Shown here: positions 52,552 through 62,873 of the stretch, piece after piece
Layout: every line of letters starts with the position of its first letter
Position numbering within the stretch: position 1 is the stretch's first letter
Assembly: GCF_003151075.1 (NCBI RefSeq)
Contig: NZ_CP029482.1
Span: 5,022,001-5,086,000 of the forward strand
Reading direction: 5' to 3'
Source of the DNA: Pseudomonas sp. 31-12
GTDB taxonomy: Bacteria; Pseudomonadota; Gammaproteobacteria; Pseudomonadales; Pseudomonadaceae
Length of the DNA: 64,000 bases
Translations under genes and position numbers: made by a program
Notes under the pieces: generated by a model
Told to the model about the DNA's origin: nothing
What the model saw: only the letters and a program-made list of their open reading frames with translations
Databases searched by the model: none

Positions 52552-52656
52552 AGGCGCAGCATTATAGGGATGCACCCGGCCATGTCAAAGGAAATTCAGC
52601 CCTGTCCGTCACTTGGAAGCCCCGCTAGAATTCGCGCCTGCCTTTCGGAGATGCGC

Positions 52657-53235
52657 ATGCTGCCTTTATTACTCGCTTCAAGCTCGGTTTATCGCCGGGA
52701 ATTGCTGGCCCGCTTGCAGTTGCCATTCATCTGCAGCTCGCCGGACATTGATGAAAGCCATCGTCCGGGCGAATCGGCCGTCGAGCTGGTAAAGCGCCTC
52801 GCCAAAGAAAAAGCGCGGGCACTTGCCGGCAGCCATCCCGCCCACCTGATCATCGGCTCCGATCAGGTCGCAGTCCTCGGCGAGCGGATCATCGGCAAAC
52901 CCCACACCTTCGAGAAGGCCCGCGAACAACTGCTGGCGTCGAGCGGTGCCAGCGTAACCTTCCTGACGGGCCTGGCGCTGCTTAACAGCCAGACCGGCGA
53001 CTGCCAGGTCGACTGCGTGCCCTTCACCGTGCACATGCGCACCCTCGATCAGGCACGCATCGAACGTTACCTGCGCGCCGAACAGCCCTACGACTGCGCC
53101 GGCAGCTTCAAGGCCGAAGGCTTGGGGGTGAGCCTGTTCCAAAGCACCGAAGGCCCTGACGCCACCAGCCTGATCGGCCTGCCGCTGATTCGCCTGATCG
53201 ACATGCTGCTGGTCGAAGGCGTGCAAATCCCCTGA
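52657..53235 (+). CDS. maf: Maf-like nucleotide pyrophosphatase
   Basis: A 192-residue Maf/YceF-type nucleoside triphosphate pyrophosphatase. It starts MLPLLLASSSVYRRELL and has LVKRLAKEKARAL, IIGSDQVAVLGERIIGKP with Asp69, and IERYLRAEQPYDCAGSFKAEG. The subgroup with SDQV and YDCAGSF hydrolyses modified nucleotides such as m7GTP. The ATG at 52657 is preferred over 52651 because CGGAG lies 6 bases before it. Divergent from yceD. Confidence 0.93.
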   Translation: MLPLLLASSSVYRRELLARLQLPFICSSPDIDESHRPGESAVELVKRLAKEKARALAGSHPAHLIIGSDQVAVLGERIIGKPHTFEKAREQLLASSGASVTFLTGLALLNSQTGDCQVDCVPFTVHMRTLDQARIERYLRAEQPYDCAGSFKAEGLGVSLFQSTEGPDATSLIGLPLIRLIDMLLVEGVQIP

Positions 53236-53239
53236 ACAC

Positions 53240-53268
53240 AAAAAACCGGCCAATCGGGCCGGTTTTTT
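53240..53268. terminator. Bidirectional terminator between maf and sppA
   Basis: ACCGGCC and GGCCGGT pair around a six-base loop, with A6 on the left and T6 on the right, so it can end both converging transcripts. Confidence 0.92.
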
Positions 53269-53282
53269 ATGCAGCCAGAGAA

Positions 53283-54272
53283 TCAGCGCATCGACGGACC
53301 GTGAAAGCCCATCCACATCGCCAGCTGCTCAGCCACGCTGGCACCGAGCTTTTTCGAGAAGCGATCGAACGGCGATTCCTGAACGGTGAAGTCCACCAGC
53401 TCTTTTTCGCCAATCACATCACGCGCCACCGAACTGGCATTCCCCAGGCCATCGATCAGACCCAGCGGCAAAGCCTGCTCACCGTTCCAGACCAATCCGG
53501 AGAACAGCTCTGGATGCTCCTTGTCCTTCAGACGGTCGCCACGGCCCTTTTTCACGCTGTTGATGAACTGCTGGTGCGTGGTATCCAGAACACCTTGCCA
53601 GAACTGAGTCTCCTCAGGCTTCTGCGGCTGGAACGGGTCGAGGAACGACTTGTGCTCGCCCGACGTATAGGTCCGACGCTCGACACCGAGCTTCTCCATG
53701 GTGCCGACAAAGCCATAACCGGCCGCCGTCACACCAATAGAGCCGACCAGGCTCGCCTTGTCGGCGTAAATCTGATCCGCCGCGCTGGCGATATAGTAAG
53801 CACCGGAAGCGCCCAGATCGGAAATAACCGCGTACACCTTGGTATCCGGATGCAAGCCGCGCAAACGGACGATCTCGTCGTACACGTAACCCGACTGCAC
53901 CGGACTGCCGCCCGGGCTGTTGATGCGCAGGATCACGCCCTTGACCTTCTCGTCCTCGAAGGCGGCACGCAGGCTGCCGACGATGTTGTCGGCGCTGGCC
54001 GGCTCCTTGTCGGCGATCATGCCGGTCACGTCGATCAACGCCGTGTAGTGGGAACCGCGGGTAGCGCTTTTTTCCATGTCCATCAGCGGCGTGAACAGAA
54101 TCAACGCGCCAAACAGGTAAACAAAGGTCAGCAGCTTGAAGAAAATCCCCCAGCGACGAGACCGGCGCTGCTCCTGGACACTGGCCAGCAGAGTCTTTTC
54201 CAGCAGCTTCCAGCTTTTTTCGTCACCGCTCTCTGCGCTCGACTTGGCGGGCGCTTTCCATTCGTCGGTCAT
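53283..54272 (-). CDS. sppA: S49-family signal peptide peptidase (SppA type)
   Basis: A 329-residue membrane protease that digests cleaved signal peptides. One transmembrane segment (about 43-63) precedes a single S49 domain: LRINSPGGSPVQSGYVYDEI and DLGASGAYYIASAAD with nucleophile Ser156, then ADKASLVGSIGVTAAGYGF. It is the short (single-domain) SppA form. Shares a gene cluster with a HAD phosphatase and rluC, 24 bases from the former. Confidence 0.93.
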   Translation of the reverse strand: MTDEWKAPAKSSAESGDEKSWKLLEKTLLASVQEQRRSRRWGIFFKLLTFVYLFGALILFTPLMDMEKSATRGSHYTALIDVTGMIADKEPASADNIVGSLRAAFEDEKVKGVILRINSPGGSPVQSGYVYDEIVRLRGLHPDTKVYAVISDLGASGAYYIASAADQIYADKASLVGSIGVTAAGYGFVGTMEKLGVERRTYTSGEHKSFLDPFQPQKPEETQFWQGVLDTTHQQFINSVKKGRGDRLKDKEHPELFSGLVWNGEQALPLGLIDGLGNASSVARDVIGEKELVDFTVQESPFDRFSKKLGASVAEQLAMWMGFHGPSMR

Positions 54273-54296
54273 GACATCTACCCCAGCAAAAACCTG

Positions 54297-54959
54297 TTAA
54301 GCCCGCTGACCCAGCCAGGCATGCAATTCTGAAAAACGATCGATGGACAGTCGCGGCTCAAACAGCTTCAGCGCGTCGATCGACTGCGCGCCGTAACTGA
54401 CCGCCACCGAGTCCATACCAGCGTTACGCGCCATCTGCAGGTCGAAGGACGAGTCGCCAACCATCAGCGCCTGCTCCGGACGAACCTCGCAATGGGCAAG
54501 AATCTGCTCAAGCATCAGCGGATGGGGCTTGCTGGCGGTTTCGTCGGCGGCGCGGGTGATATCGAAATAATCCTCCCAGCCGTGTGCTTTCAACACCCGA
54601 TCCAGCCCGCGACGGGCCTTGCCTGTGGCCACAGCCAGATGATAACCCTCGGCGCGAAACGCCTCCATCGACTCGAGCACACCCTCGAACAACGGCGAAG
54701 GCACGGCTTCCGCAGCGATGTAGTGATCTGCGTAATGCTGACGGAACGCCACCAACTCGGCATCACCAATGTCCGGGTATAACGTGCGAATAGCCTCAGG
54801 CAAACCCAGACCGATAATGCCTTTGACCGCAAAATCGTCACGCAACTGAAACCCGGATCGCTCGGAGGCGACATGCATCGCCTCGACAATCCGACCAATG
54901 GAATCAGCGAGCGTGCCGTCCCAATCGAAAATCAGCAGCTTGTAATCAGAGGGGTGCAC
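54297..54959 (-). CDS. HAD-superfamily phosphatase (Gph/PGP-like)
   Basis: A 220-residue haloacid-dehalogenase phosphatase. Motif I is [10 protein letters not shown] (Asp12 nucleophile, Asp14), motif [17 protein letters not shown], motif III region [11 protein letters not shown], and motif [19 protein letters not shown]. It resembles phosphoglycolate-type phosphatases; the substrate is not determined by sequence. The position after rluC is usual in pseudomonads; its start overlaps the rluC stop by 14 bases. Confidence 0.92.
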   Translation of the reverse strand: MHPSDYKLLIFDWDGTLADSIGRIVEAMHVASERSGFQLRDDFAVKGIIGLGLPEAIRTLYPDIGDAELVAFRQHYADHYIAAEAVPSPLFEGVLESMEAFRAEGYHLAVATGKARRGLDRVLKAHGWEDYFDITRAADETASKPHPLMLEQILAHCEVRPEQALMVGDSSFDLQMARNAGMDSVAVSYGAQSIDALKLFEPRLSIDRFSELHAWLGQRA

Positions 54960-55908
54960 TCAGGCGCTCCACGGTCTTGGCCCACATTTCGTCCACTGGC
55001 GCCTGCAGCTTCAGCTCACCACCATCCGGCAGCGGCACAGTCAGCAGGTAGGCGTGCAGGAACAGGCGCTTGCCGCCCAGGTCGCGGATTTCCTTGCTGA
55101 AGGCTTCATCGCCATACTTGGTGTCGCCAGCGATGCAATGCCCGGCGTGCAAGGTGTGGACACGGATCTGGTGGGTGCGGCCGGTAATCGGCCTGGCTTC
55201 AACCATGGTGGCAAAGTCGCCAAAACGACGCAGGACCTTGAACACGGTCACGGACTCCTTGCCCTCCTCCTCGTCGACCTCGACCATGCGCTCGCCGGAG
55301 CGCAGATTGCTCTTGCCGAGCGACGCCCGGACTTGCTTGATCGAGGCCGCCCAATTACCGCGAACAAGCGCCATGTAGCGCTTGTCGACGCCATCACCGC
55401 GCAATGCCGTGTGCAAGTGACGCAGCATGCTGCGCTTCTTGGCGATCATTAGCAGGCCGGAGGTGTCACGGTCGAGACGGTGAACCAGTTCGAGCTCCTT
55501 GCAATCGGGACGCAACTGACGAAAGGCTTCGATCACCCCGTAAGTCAAGCCGCTGCCGCCGTGAACCGCGATGCCGCAAGGCTTGTTGATCACGATCAAC
55601 GCCTTGTCCTCGAAGACAATCGAGGCTTCGAGGCGCTGCAGCAGGCCCTGAGCCAGCGGCACAGGTTCGTCGCGCTCGGGCACGCGAACTGGCGGCACGC
55701 GCACGATATCGCCCGCCTGCAGCTTGTATTCGGGCTTGATCCGACCTTTGTTCACCCGCACTTCGCCCTTGCGCAAAATGCGGTAAATCAAGGTCTTGGG
55801 CACGCCTTTGAGCCGAGCGAGAAGGAAGTTATCAATACGTTGGCCGGCATATTCCGGCGAGACCTCCAGCAGTTGTACGGCTGGGGTCGAAGGGGCAGTA
55901 GTCGTCAT
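54946..55908 (-). CDS. rluC: 23S rRNA pseudouridine synthase C
   Basis: A 320-residue RluC/RluD-type synthase. An N-terminal S4 domain (about 18-75, [20 protein letters not shown]) precedes the catalytic domain with [16 protein letters not shown] (Asp146), then [20 protein letters not shown] and [21 protein letters not shown]. It modifies 23S rRNA uridines; the RluC assignment follows from length, S4 domain and position opposite rne. Divergent from rne. Confidence 0.95.
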   Translation of the reverse strand: MTTTAPSTPAVQLLEVSPEYAGQRIDNFLLARLKGVPKTLIYRILRKGEVRVNKGRIKPEYKLQAGDIVRVPPVRVPERDEPVPLAQGLLQRLEASIVFEDKALIVINKPCGIAVHGGSGLTYGVIEAFRQLRPDCKELELVHRLDRDTSGLLMIAKKRSMLRHLHTALRGDGVDKRYMALVRGNWAASIKQVRASLGKSNLRSGERMVEVDEEEGKESVTVFKVLRRFGDFATMVEARPITGRTHQIRVHTLHAGHCIAGDTKYGDEAFSKEIRDLGGKRLFLHAYLLTVPLPDGGELKLQAPVDEMWAKTVERLSAPL

Positions 55909-55937
55909 GCCGCGGATGATAACAATTTTTTATGGAA

Positions 55938-56608
55938 TTGAAGCACTTAATCATTGCTGCTATAGTCGCGAACGCCGCCAAAAGCGGCCTGGACAGCGGA
56001 CTAACGGTCAAAAACCGGCCCTGACCAACGCAATTCACCAGGACGAGAGGCCGTCCTACGGGGCTTTCGCTACGTAACGGTGGAGTTTGCAGCTGTAACG
56101 AGCGCAGGTGACATGAGGCCTGAATCAAGCCGCGAAGCAGAGTTTTCACTCGCCTTGCGAGCCAATATTCACGGCCAGTTCACAAAGTGCAGTCAGCTAT
56201 GGACGACCCCGAGCGAACACTTCGGAAACAACGCCTAAATTAGCCATGATGCGTGACCTCCCCCTTCGGAGCTCACGGTAAATGCCAACCCGCTGCGGAT
56301 TCTGCGCGCGGCAGCACCCGAATTATCAGGGATACGTGTAGGGTGGAGATGCACAACCGCTGGACTGTGTAGCAATAGGCTTTATCAAGACGCTTCATCT
56401 CGTCCACAGCCGCTGGTTGATTCCTCCTCCTGACTGAGTGCTTAAGTAGCCACAGCAAGCAGGACGCGTACGTCGCGATAACGGCCCAATTGGCCGGACA
56501 TCGCTGGACACGGGAATGGCCAACCACTCCCGACGCACCTGACACCGACCATGAGAAGTCGTGTGTGCCGAACGCCGTTTCCGGCAGCCCGGAAACCGAC
56601 GGTACTAC
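55938..56608 (+). promoter_or_regulatory. rne promoter and long 5' untranslated region
   Basis: TTGAAG (55938-55943), 17 bases, TATAGT (55961-55966) form a strong promoter. The rne start codon is not reached until 56609, so the message has a leader of roughly 635 bases without a supportable ORF. RNase E of enteric bacteria controls its own mRNA through cleavage in a long 5' UTR; the same design is likely here. Confidence 0.7.
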
Positions 56609-59600
56609 ATGAAAAGAATGCTGATTAACGCAACTCAACCCGAAGAGTTGCGTGTTGCACTGGTAGATGGCCAACGCCTCTACGACCTGGACATCGAATC
56701 CGGTGCACGCGAGCAGAAAAAGGCCAACATCTATAAAGGCCGGATTACTCGCATCGAACCAAGCCTTGAGGCTGCCTTTGTCGATTTCGGCTCTGAGCGC
56801 CACGGCTTCCTGCCCCTCAAAGAAATCTCCCGCGAATACTTCAAGAAAGCCCCCGAAGGCCGGGTCAACATCAAGGACGTCCTGAGCGAAGGCCAGGAAG
56901 TCATCGTTCAGGTCGAAAAAGAAGAACGTGGCAACAAGGGCGCAGCCCTGACTACCTTCATCAGCCTGGCCGGTCGTTACCTGGTGCTGATGCCGAACAA
57001 CCCGCGTGCCGGCGGCATCTCCCGTCGCATCGAAGGTGAAGAGCGCAACGAACTGCGTGAAGCCCTGAACGGTCTGGTTGCCCCGGCTGATATGGGTCTG
57101 ATCGTTCGCACTGCCGGCCTGGGCCGCAGCAGCGAAGAAATGCAGTGGGACCTCGATTACCTGCTGCAACTCTGGACCGCCATCAAAGAAGCCTCGCTGG
57201 ATCGCTCCGCGCCATTCCTGATCTACCAGGAAAGCAACGTGATCATCCGCGCCATCCGCGATTACCTGCGCCAGGACATCGGCGAAGTGTTGATCGACAG
57301 CGTTGAAGCCCAGGACGAAGCCCTGACCTTCATTCGCCAGGTAATGCCGCAGTACGCCAGCAAGATCAAGCTGTACGAAGACAGCGTTCCGCTGTTCAAC
57401 CGTTTCCAGATCGAAAGCCAGATCGAGACCGCTTTCCAGCGCGTCGTCGAGCTGCCTTCCGGCGGTTCCATCGTTATCGATCCGACCGAAGCCCTGGTGT
57501 CTATCGACATCAACTCGGCGCGCGCCACCAAAGGCAGCGACATCGAAGAAACCGCCCTGCAGACCAACCTTGAAGCCGCCGAAGAAATCGCCCGTCAGTT
57601 GCGCTTGCGCGACATCGGCGGCCTGATCGTCATCGACTTCATCGACATGACCCCTGCCAAGAACCAGCGCGCCGTGGAAGAGAAAGTCCGCGAATGCCTG
57701 GAAGCCGACCGCGCTCGCGTGCAAGTCGGTCGCATCTCGCGCTTCGGCCTGCTGGAAATGTCCCGTCAGCGCCTGCGTCCATCCCTGGGCGAAAGCAGCG
57801 GCATCGTTTGCCCGCGTTGCAACGGCACCGGCATCATCCGTGACGTTGAATCGCTGTCCCTGGCGATCCTGCGCCTGATCGAAGAAGAAGCCCTGAAAGA
57901 CCGTACCGCCGAAGTTCGTGCACAAGTGCCGATTCCGGTCGCTGCGTTCCTGCTCAACGAAAAACGCAACTCGATTACCAAGATCGAACTGCGCACCCGT
58001 GCCCGCATCGTCATTCTGCCGAACGATCACCTCGAAACGCCGCACTTCGAAGTTCAGCGTCTGCGCGATGACAGCCCGGAAGCCGCTGTCGGCCAGTCCA
58101 GCTACGAAATCGCTGCTGCCGCTGCCGAAGTCGAAGAAGTCCAGCCAGCCGCTGCGACCCGCACCCTGGTTCGCCAGGAAGCCGCGGTCAAGACCGCGCC
58201 GGCCCGCGCCAACGCTCCGGTTCCGACCGAAGTCGTCGCCGCTCCGGTTGCCGCGCCATCCGTTGCGCCCGAGCCAAGCCTGTTCAAAGGCCTGGTGAAA
58301 TCGCTGGTCAGCCTGTTCGCAACCAAAGAAGAGCCTGCTGCCCCGGTTGTGGTTGAAAAACCAGCGACCACCGAGCGTCCGGCCCGCAACGAAGAGCGTC
58401 GCAACGGTCGTCAGCAGAGCCGCAACCGTAACGGTCGCCGCGACGAAGAGCGCAAGCCTCGTGAGGAACGTGCACCGCGTGAAGAACGCGCACCACGTGA
58501 GCCACGCGAAGAGCGTCAACCACGCGAAGCCCGCGAAGAAACTCCAGCAGTAGCCCGCGAAGAACGTGCTCCACGTGAAGAGCGCGCCCCACGCGCCCCT
58601 CGCGAAGAACGTGCACCGCGCGCGCCTCGCGAAGACCGCAAGCCACGTGGCGAGCGTGAAGAACGAGTGCGTGAACTGCGCGAACCTCTGGACGCTACCG
58701 CTCCGGCCGCTGCGGCGACCGCTGAAGAGCGTCCGGCTCGCCAGCCACGTGAAGAACGCGCTCCGCGCCCACCGCGTGAAGAACGTCAGCCACGTACCGA
58801 GCAAGCCGCTGCTGCCGTTGCCGAAGAAGAACTGGTGACCAATGAAGAGCAACTGCAGGAAGACGGTCAGGAAGGCGCCGAAGGCGATCGTCCACGCCGC
58901 CGCTCCCGTGGCCAGCGTCGTCGTAGCAACCGTCGCGAGCGTCAACGCGATGCCAACGGCAATGTGATCGAAGGTTCGGAAGAATCCGAATCCGCCGAAG
59001 GCAGCGAAGCGGGCGACAGCAACGAAGCGCCAAGCACCTCTGATCTGGCCGCCGGCCTGGCTGTTACCGCAGCCGTTGCCAGCACCGTGATCAGCGCGCC
59101 TGCTGAAGCACAAGCCAATGAGCAAGCCGAACGCGCAACGGCCGCCACCCTGGAATCGGCTCCGGTCGAAGCGCCAGTGGTCGAAGCGACGACTCCGGTC
59201 GAAGCCACTGCCGCTCCGGAAATCGAAGTGGCGCCGGTTCGTGAAGCGCAGCCTGAAGTTGAAGCTGCTGCTGAGCCAGTGGCTACCGCAGAGCCGGCCG
59301 TCGAAACAGTGACCGAAACCGTGACCGAAGCAGTCCGCGAAGTTCGTGAAGAACAAACCGCGTTCAACTGGGTTGCCGAGCCGGTAGCTGTTGAAGTACC
59401 TGCACCGGTGGCTGAAGCTGTGGTCTCCGAGCCAGTGGTTGTGGCTGCCGAGCCTGCTCCAGTTGTTGAAGCACCGGCGCCGGTTGTTGCCGAAGTGGCT
59501 GCACCGGTCGTTGAAGCGGCGCCTGTCAGCGCCCTGACCGAAAATGGCCGTGCGCCGAACGACCCGCGTGAAGTGCGTCGTCGCAAGCGTGAAGCCGAGC

Positions 59601-59809
59601 GTCTGCAGAAGGAAGCCGAACTGGCTGCCGCTGCTGCTCCGGTTGAAGCGTCTGTCGCTGCCGAGCCTGCACCGGTTGTGGCTGAAGTGATCGAAGCGGC
59701 ACCTGCTGCCGAATCGGTCATCGAAGAAGCACCACGCTCCGTTCAGGAAGCGGTAGAGCAACACGAACAAGCCCTGGAAAAAGAACACGAGCCTAAACCA
59801 CTCGTCTGA
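56609..59809 (+). CDS. rne: Ribonuclease E
   Basis: A 1066-residue endonuclease that starts mRNA decay and matures rRNA and tRNA. The catalytic half (about 1-520) has an S1 RNA-binding domain ([21 protein letters not shown]), catalytic Asp300 and Asp343 ([21 protein letters not shown]), and the Zn-link Cys401/Cys404 (CPRCNGTG). The C-terminal half is disordered: an Arg-rich stretch of repeated REERAPRE units (about 600-740), then Ala/Glu/Val-rich sequence that scaffolds the degradosome. ATG at 56609 gives the family N-terminus [10 protein letters not shown]. Intrinsic terminator follows. Confidence 0.98.
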   Translation: MKRMLINATQPEELRVALVDGQRLYDLDIESGAREQKKANIYKGRITRIEPSLEAAFVDFGSERHGFLPLKEISREYFKKAPEGRVNIKDVLSEGQEVIVQVEKEERGNKGAALTTFISLAGRYLVLMPNNPRAGGISRRIEGEERNELREALNGLVAPADMGLIVRTAGLGRSSEEMQWDLDYLLQLWTAIKEASLDRSAPFLIYQESNVIIRAIRDYLRQDIGEVLIDSVEAQDEALTFIRQVMPQYASKIKLYEDSVPLFNRFQIESQIETAFQRVVELPSGGSIVIDPTEALVSIDINSARATKGSDIEETALQTNLEAAEEIARQLRLRDIGGLIVIDFIDMTPAKNQRAVEEKVRECLEADRARVQVGRISRFGLLEMSRQRLRPSLGESSGIVCPRCNGTGIIRDVESLSLAILRLIEEEALKDRTAEVRAQVPIPVAAFLLNEKRNSITKIELRTRARIVILPNDHLETPHFEVQRLRDDSPEAAVGQSSYEIAAAAAEVEEVQPAAATRTLVRQEAAVKTAPARANAPVPTEVVAAPVAAPSVAPEPSLFKGLVKSLVSLFATKEEPAAPVVVEKPATTERPARNEERRNGRQQSRNRNGRRDEERKPREERAPREERAPREPREERQPREAREETPAVAREERAPREERAPRAPREERAPRAPREDRKPRGEREERVRELREPLDATAPAAAATAEERPARQPREERAPRPPREERQPRTEQAAAAVAEEELVTNEEQLQEDGQEGAEGDRPRRRSRGQRRRSNRRERQRDANGNVIEGSEESESAEGSEAGDSNEAPSTSDLAAGLAVTAAVASTVISAPAEAQANEQAERATAATLESAPVEAPVVEATTPVEATAAPEIEVAPVREAQPEVEAAAEPVATAEPAVETVTETVTEAVREVREEQTAFNWVAEPVAVEVPAPVAEAVVSEPVVVAAEPAPVVEAPAPVVAEVAAPVVEAAPVSALTENGRAPNDPREVRRRKREAERLQKEAELAAAAAPVEASVAAEPAPVVAEVIEAAPAAESVIEEAPRSVQEAVEQHEQALEKEHEPKPLV

Positions 59810-59823
59810 TTCCATCGGCCACT

Positions 59824-59862
59824 AAAAAGCCCCGCCTGGTGATCCAGGCGGGGCTTTTTTTA
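59824..59862 (+). terminator. Intrinsic terminator of rne
   Basis: GCCCCGCCTGG pairs with CCAGGCGGGGC around a TGAT loop, preceded by A5 and followed by T7. The IS element begins seven bases further on. Confidence 0.93.
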
Positions 59863-59921
59863 TGTTAGTGTCTCGTCCTGAATAAGGTTTACACCTTCTG
59901 ACTTCTTATCAGGAAGGTGCA

Positions 59922-60317
59922 ATGGATACGGGTCCAAAACGCAGTCAGCGAGATTACACGCTGACTTTTAAATTGTCGGTTGTCGATCAGGTCGAAAAAG
60001 GCGAGTTGAGTTATAAAGAAGCTCAACGGCGTTATGGGATTCAGGGTCGGTCGACGGTGTTGGTCTGGTTACGTAAACATGGTCGACAGGATTGGAGCCA
60101 AGGCGCATCCATTCGCTCCCAGAGGACTCGACCGATGGACGAGCCAACTTTGCCACCGACTCCCGAGCAGAGAATCAAAGAGCTTGAGGAACAGTTGGCC
60201 CTGGCAAATCAGAAAGCCAAATTCTTCGAAGACGTGGTTGATGTTCTGAAGAACGACTACGGCGTATCTGTCGTAAAAAAGCGGCCCGGCAAGTCGTTGC
60301 GCAAACCCAAACCCTGA
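59922..60317 (+). CDS. IS3-family transposase OrfA
   Basis: A 131-residue OrfA with a DNA-binding helix-turn-helix (KLSVVDQVEKGELSYKEAQRR, YGIQGRSTVLVWLRKHG) and a coiled coil (PEQRIKELEEQLALANQKAKFFED). AGGAAGG precedes the ATG. Near its end the slippery heptamer A-AAA-AAG (60275-60281, read in the zero frame) allows a -1 shift into OrfB, giving the OrfAB transposase. Confidence 0.93.
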   Translation: MDTGPKRSQRDYTLTFKLSVVDQVEKGELSYKEAQRRYGIQGRSTVLVWLRKHGRQDWSQGASIRSQRTRPMDEPTLPPTPEQRIKELEEQLALANQKAKFFEDVVDVLKNDYGVSVVKKRPGKSLRKPKP

Positions 60318-60340
60318 GTGTCAGCAGGGCTTGCCAGTTT

Positions 60341-61147
60341 ATGGGGATCAGTCGCCAAGCCTATTACAAGCGAGATCGCGTTTGTCGGGCTCGAGTCGAG
60401 CAAGATCAGAAACTCATCACGTTTGTGCAATCAATCCGGGTGCGCCAGCCCTGCATTGGCGCCCGCAAACTGCACTCATTGATGCACGCGGAGCGCGAGA
60501 AACAGGAGCTACATGTAGGCCGGGATCGCTTGTTTGAGGTTCTAAGAGAGCACCGCCAGTTGGTTCGTAGAAAACGGGCTTATCACAAGACGACTGACAG
60601 CCATCATCACTTTCACTGCCATCCCAATTTACTAAAGCCAGGCCCGCAGCAAGTCGTCGCTACCGGCCCGGAACAGGTCTGGGTAGCCGATATCACTTAT
60701 CTCTCCACCAAGCGTGATGATCCGGTCTACCTGAGCCTGGTCACGGATGCGTTCTCGAGAAAAATTGTCGGTTACCACGTGCACGGTAGCCTGCATGCCG
60801 ACTCGGTGGCTCAAGCCTTGCGCATGGCGTTGAAGACGCGTCGAACCCGCCAGAAACTGGTTCATCACTCGGATCGAGGGGTGCAGTACTGCTCAGCGTT
60901 GTATCAAAAGCTCCATGCCAGGCATGGCATCACGTGCTCGATGACCGATGGCTACGACTGCTACCAAAACGCCATGGCAGAGCGGGTCAACGGCATCTTG
61001 AAAACAGAACTCTTGCTCCATCGACCGACAGACTTGGCGCAAGCGGAGCAGATGGTGCGGGAGGCGATCTTGATCTACAACCAAGAGCGCCCGCACCTGT
61101 CCTTAAAATACAAAACGCCCGATGCGGTGCATCGGGCGTTAGGGTGA
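60341..61147 (+). CDS. IS3-family transposase OrfB (DDE integrase domain)
   Basis: A 268-residue frame counted from its first ATG; in life it is most likely made as the OrfAB fusion by frameshift at 60275-60281, since the -1 frame is open from there through LSVSRACQFMGISRQAYYKR. The DDE catalytic residues are in VWVADITYLS, HHSDRGVQYCS and ERVNGILKTELL (35 residues apart for D-E as usual). Sequence ends just inside the right inverted repeat. No disabling mutation seen. Confidence 0.95.
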   Translation: MGISRQAYYKRDRVCRARVEQDQKLITFVQSIRVRQPCIGARKLHSLMHAEREKQELHVGRDRLFEVLREHRQLVRRKRAYHKTTDSHHHFHCHPNLLKPGPQQVVATGPEQVWVADITYLSTKRDDPVYLSLVTDAFSRKIVGYHVHGSLHADSVAQALRMALKTRRTRQKLVHHSDRGVQYCSALYQKLHARHGITCSMTDGYDCYQNAMAERVNGILKTELLLHRPTDLAQAEQMVREAILIYNQERPHLSLKYKTPDAVHRALG

Positions 61148-61197
61148 AATAGGTGTAAACCTATTTCAGGACTAGACATAGTTTCACCGCGATCAAT

Positions 61198-61285
61198 GTG
61201 GGGGCGGGCTTGCTCGCGAAAGAGGTTTAAATTCAACATTGATGCAAGCTGACACAACGCATTCGCGAGCAAGCCCGCTCCCACA
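61198..61285. repeat. REPIN-like inverted REP pair
   Basis: GTGGGGGCGGGCTTGCTCG begins at 61198 and faces TTCGCGAGCAAGCCCGCTCC ending in CCACA at 61285. It lies between the IS and the end of the molybdenum-hydroxylase operon. Confidence 0.88.
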
Positions 61286-61302
61286 GGGGATTCGTGCAAA
61301 GG

Positions 61303-61893
61303 CTACTGGAAGATCAATTTTTCTGGCACATCCACATCCCACAACACCCCGGGATCATCCACCGCCACTTTAACCACCCGGCCCTGCGCAAACAGCGGCT
61401 TGGCCCCATGATCACCCGATAACGCCATCAACCCCGGCCCAAAACTGCGACCGAATCCGACGGGATGCCCGTACTCTCCCGCATGCACCGGCACACTGAC
61501 GCAATCCTCGGCAATCCCCGCCACCACCCGATCAACACTCGACGGCAAGATAAACGGCATATCTCCCAGCACTATCAACCAACCATCAAGCTGCGGACAC
61601 GCCGCCACCCCGGCCGCAATGCTGTCGCCCATCCCGGTCGACTCGATCTCCACAATCTCAAAACCATACGCCTGAGCCATGCGCATCACTTGCGGGCGAT
61701 CTCCAGCAGTCACCAGCACGCGCTTCCCAAGACTGGGCGGCACATTCACCAGCACCTGTTCGATCACCGAACGAACAGCGCCATCGCGACCGGTACAGTC
61801 CGCCAGCAACTTGTCCTTGTCATCCCCCGCCACCTGCCTGAAACGGCTGCCCTGCCCCGCCGCCAGCACGATGACGCCGATGGACTCGCTCAT
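61303..61893 (-). CDS. MobA/MocA-like molybdopterin nucleotidyltransferase
   Basis: A 196-residue NTP-transferase. The nucleotide-binding motif is VLAAGQGSRF (10-18), with ADCTGRDGAVRSVIEQVL, GWLIVLGDMPFILPSS (metal-site Asp) and YGHPVGFGRSFGPGL. It is the MocA/MobA-like type that makes molybdopterin cytosine (or guanine) dinucleotide for xanthine-oxidase-family enzymes. Its ATG overlaps the xdhC-type stop by four bases. Co-occurrence with XdhC and a molybdenum hydroxylase subunit favours an MCD-dependent enzyme. Confidence 0.88.
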   Translation of the reverse strand: MSESIGVIVLAAGQGSRFRQVAGDDKDKLLADCTGRDGAVRSVIEQVLVNVPPSLGKRVLVTAGDRPQVMRMAQAYGFEIVEIESTGMGDSIAAGVAACPQLDGWLIVLGDMPFILPSSVDRVVAGIAEDCVSVPVHAGEYGHPVGFGRSFGPGLMALSGDHGAKPLFAQGRVVKVAVDDPGVLWDVDVPEKLIFQ

Positions 61894-62873
61894 ACCACCT
61901 CCCGCAACGGCTTCTTCTGCTTGAGTTCGACGCCGTTCTTGATTGCCACAATCTCGGCCAGCAGCGACAAGGCGATTTCCGCCGGACTGTGGCTGCCGAT
62001 GTGCAAACCGATCGGGCCGTGCAGCCGCTCGATGGCCTGTGGTGACAAGCCTAGCTGAGCCAGGTTTTCCCGACGCTTCAGGCTGTTGACTCGTGAGCCC
62101 AGCGCACCAACATAAAACGCCTTGGAGTCGAGGGCGGTCAGCAGCGCCATGTCATCCAGGCGCGGATCGTGGGTCAGGGCGACAATCGCCGTGCGCTCGT
62201 CGGTCTGGATGGTCAGTACTGCTTCATCCGGCATGCCCGAGACGAAACGCCCGTGCTGCTCTTCCCAACCGTAGACAAATTCACTGCGCGGATCGCAGAT
62301 CAGCACCTCGAAATCCAGCAGCCGCGCCATCTCGGCAACATACCGGGACAACTGCCCCGCACCGATCAGCAACAGCCGCCAACGTGGACCGTAGATGGCG
62401 CGCAACGTATTGCCATCAAAACTCAATACATCGGTTTTGTTCGCCGCCTGCAAAACCACTTCACCGGTCGCGATATCCAGCGAGCGAGCGACGATCTCAT
62501 GGTCCTCGCAGCGTGCCAGCAGCTCGGCGACCCAACCTGGATCGCCGACCCGCTCTTCGGTCAGGCGCAACGTGCCGCCGCACGGCAAACCAAACCGTGC
62601 GGCTTCCTCACGGGTGACGCCGTAGGTGATCAACTGCACTGGCGGCCCGTCAGGTGGAATCCGCCCATCGTGCAACCGGGCAATCAAATCATCCTCGACA
62701 CACCCACCGGACACCGAGCCGATCACCACGCCATCTTCTCGCAACGCCAGCATCGCGCCCGGCGCCCGGGGCGCAGTGCCCCAGGTCTGGACCACGCTGT
62801 ACAACACCACCCGCTGACCGGCGCGGCGCCATTCCAGCACGCTGCGCAGGACGTTCAGATCTGCGCTGTCCAT
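61890..62873 (-). CDS. XdhC-family molybdenum hydroxylase maturation protein
   Basis: A 327-residue XdhC/CoxI-type chaperone that sulfurates and inserts the molybdenum cofactor. N-terminal domain: WGTAPRAPGAMLALREDG, VIGSVSGGCVEDDLIARL (with the conserved Cys), RFGLPCGGTLRL. C-terminal Rossmann domain: LLIGAGQLSRYVAEMARLL, VALTHDPRLDDMALLTAL, FYVGALGSRVNSLKRRENL. The ATG at 62873 overlaps the stop of the large-subunit gene by one base. Confidence 0.92.
   Translation of the reverse strand: MDSADLNVLRSVLEWRRAGQRVVLYSVVQTWGTAPRAPGAMLALREDGVVIGSVSGGCVEDDLIARLHDGRIPPDGPPVQLITYGVTREEAARFGLPCGGTLRLTEERVGDPGWVAELLARCEDHEIVARSLDIATGEVVLQAANKTDVLSFDGNTLRAIYGPRWRLLLIGAGQLSRYVAEMARLLDFEVLICDPRSEFVYGWEEQHGRFVSGMPDEAVLTIQTDERTAIVALTHDPRLDDMALLTALDSKAFYVGALGSRVNSLKRRENLAQLGLSPQAIERLHGPIGLHIGSHSPAEIALSLLAEIVAIKNGVELKQKKPLREVV

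Larger units (their letters stand above)
59869..61178 (+). mobile_element. IS3-family insertion sequence, 1310 bp, intact
   Basis: Terminal inverted repeats of 28 bases (59869-59896 and 61151-61178) match at 25 positions; both begin TGTCT. TAG occurs immediately outside each end (59866-59868 and 61179-61181) as a 3-bp target duplication. Inside are two overlapping-phase transposase frames joined by an A6G frameshift site. Everything needed for transposition appears intact, so the insertion is probably recent. It landed just behind the rne terminator and disrupts no gene. Confidence 0.95.

Noticed and set aside
56273..59815. 1180-codon minus-strand ORF
   Set aside because: Antisense to rne; Phe/Arg/Gly-rich composition is the mirror of the Glu/Arg/Ala-rich RNase E tail.
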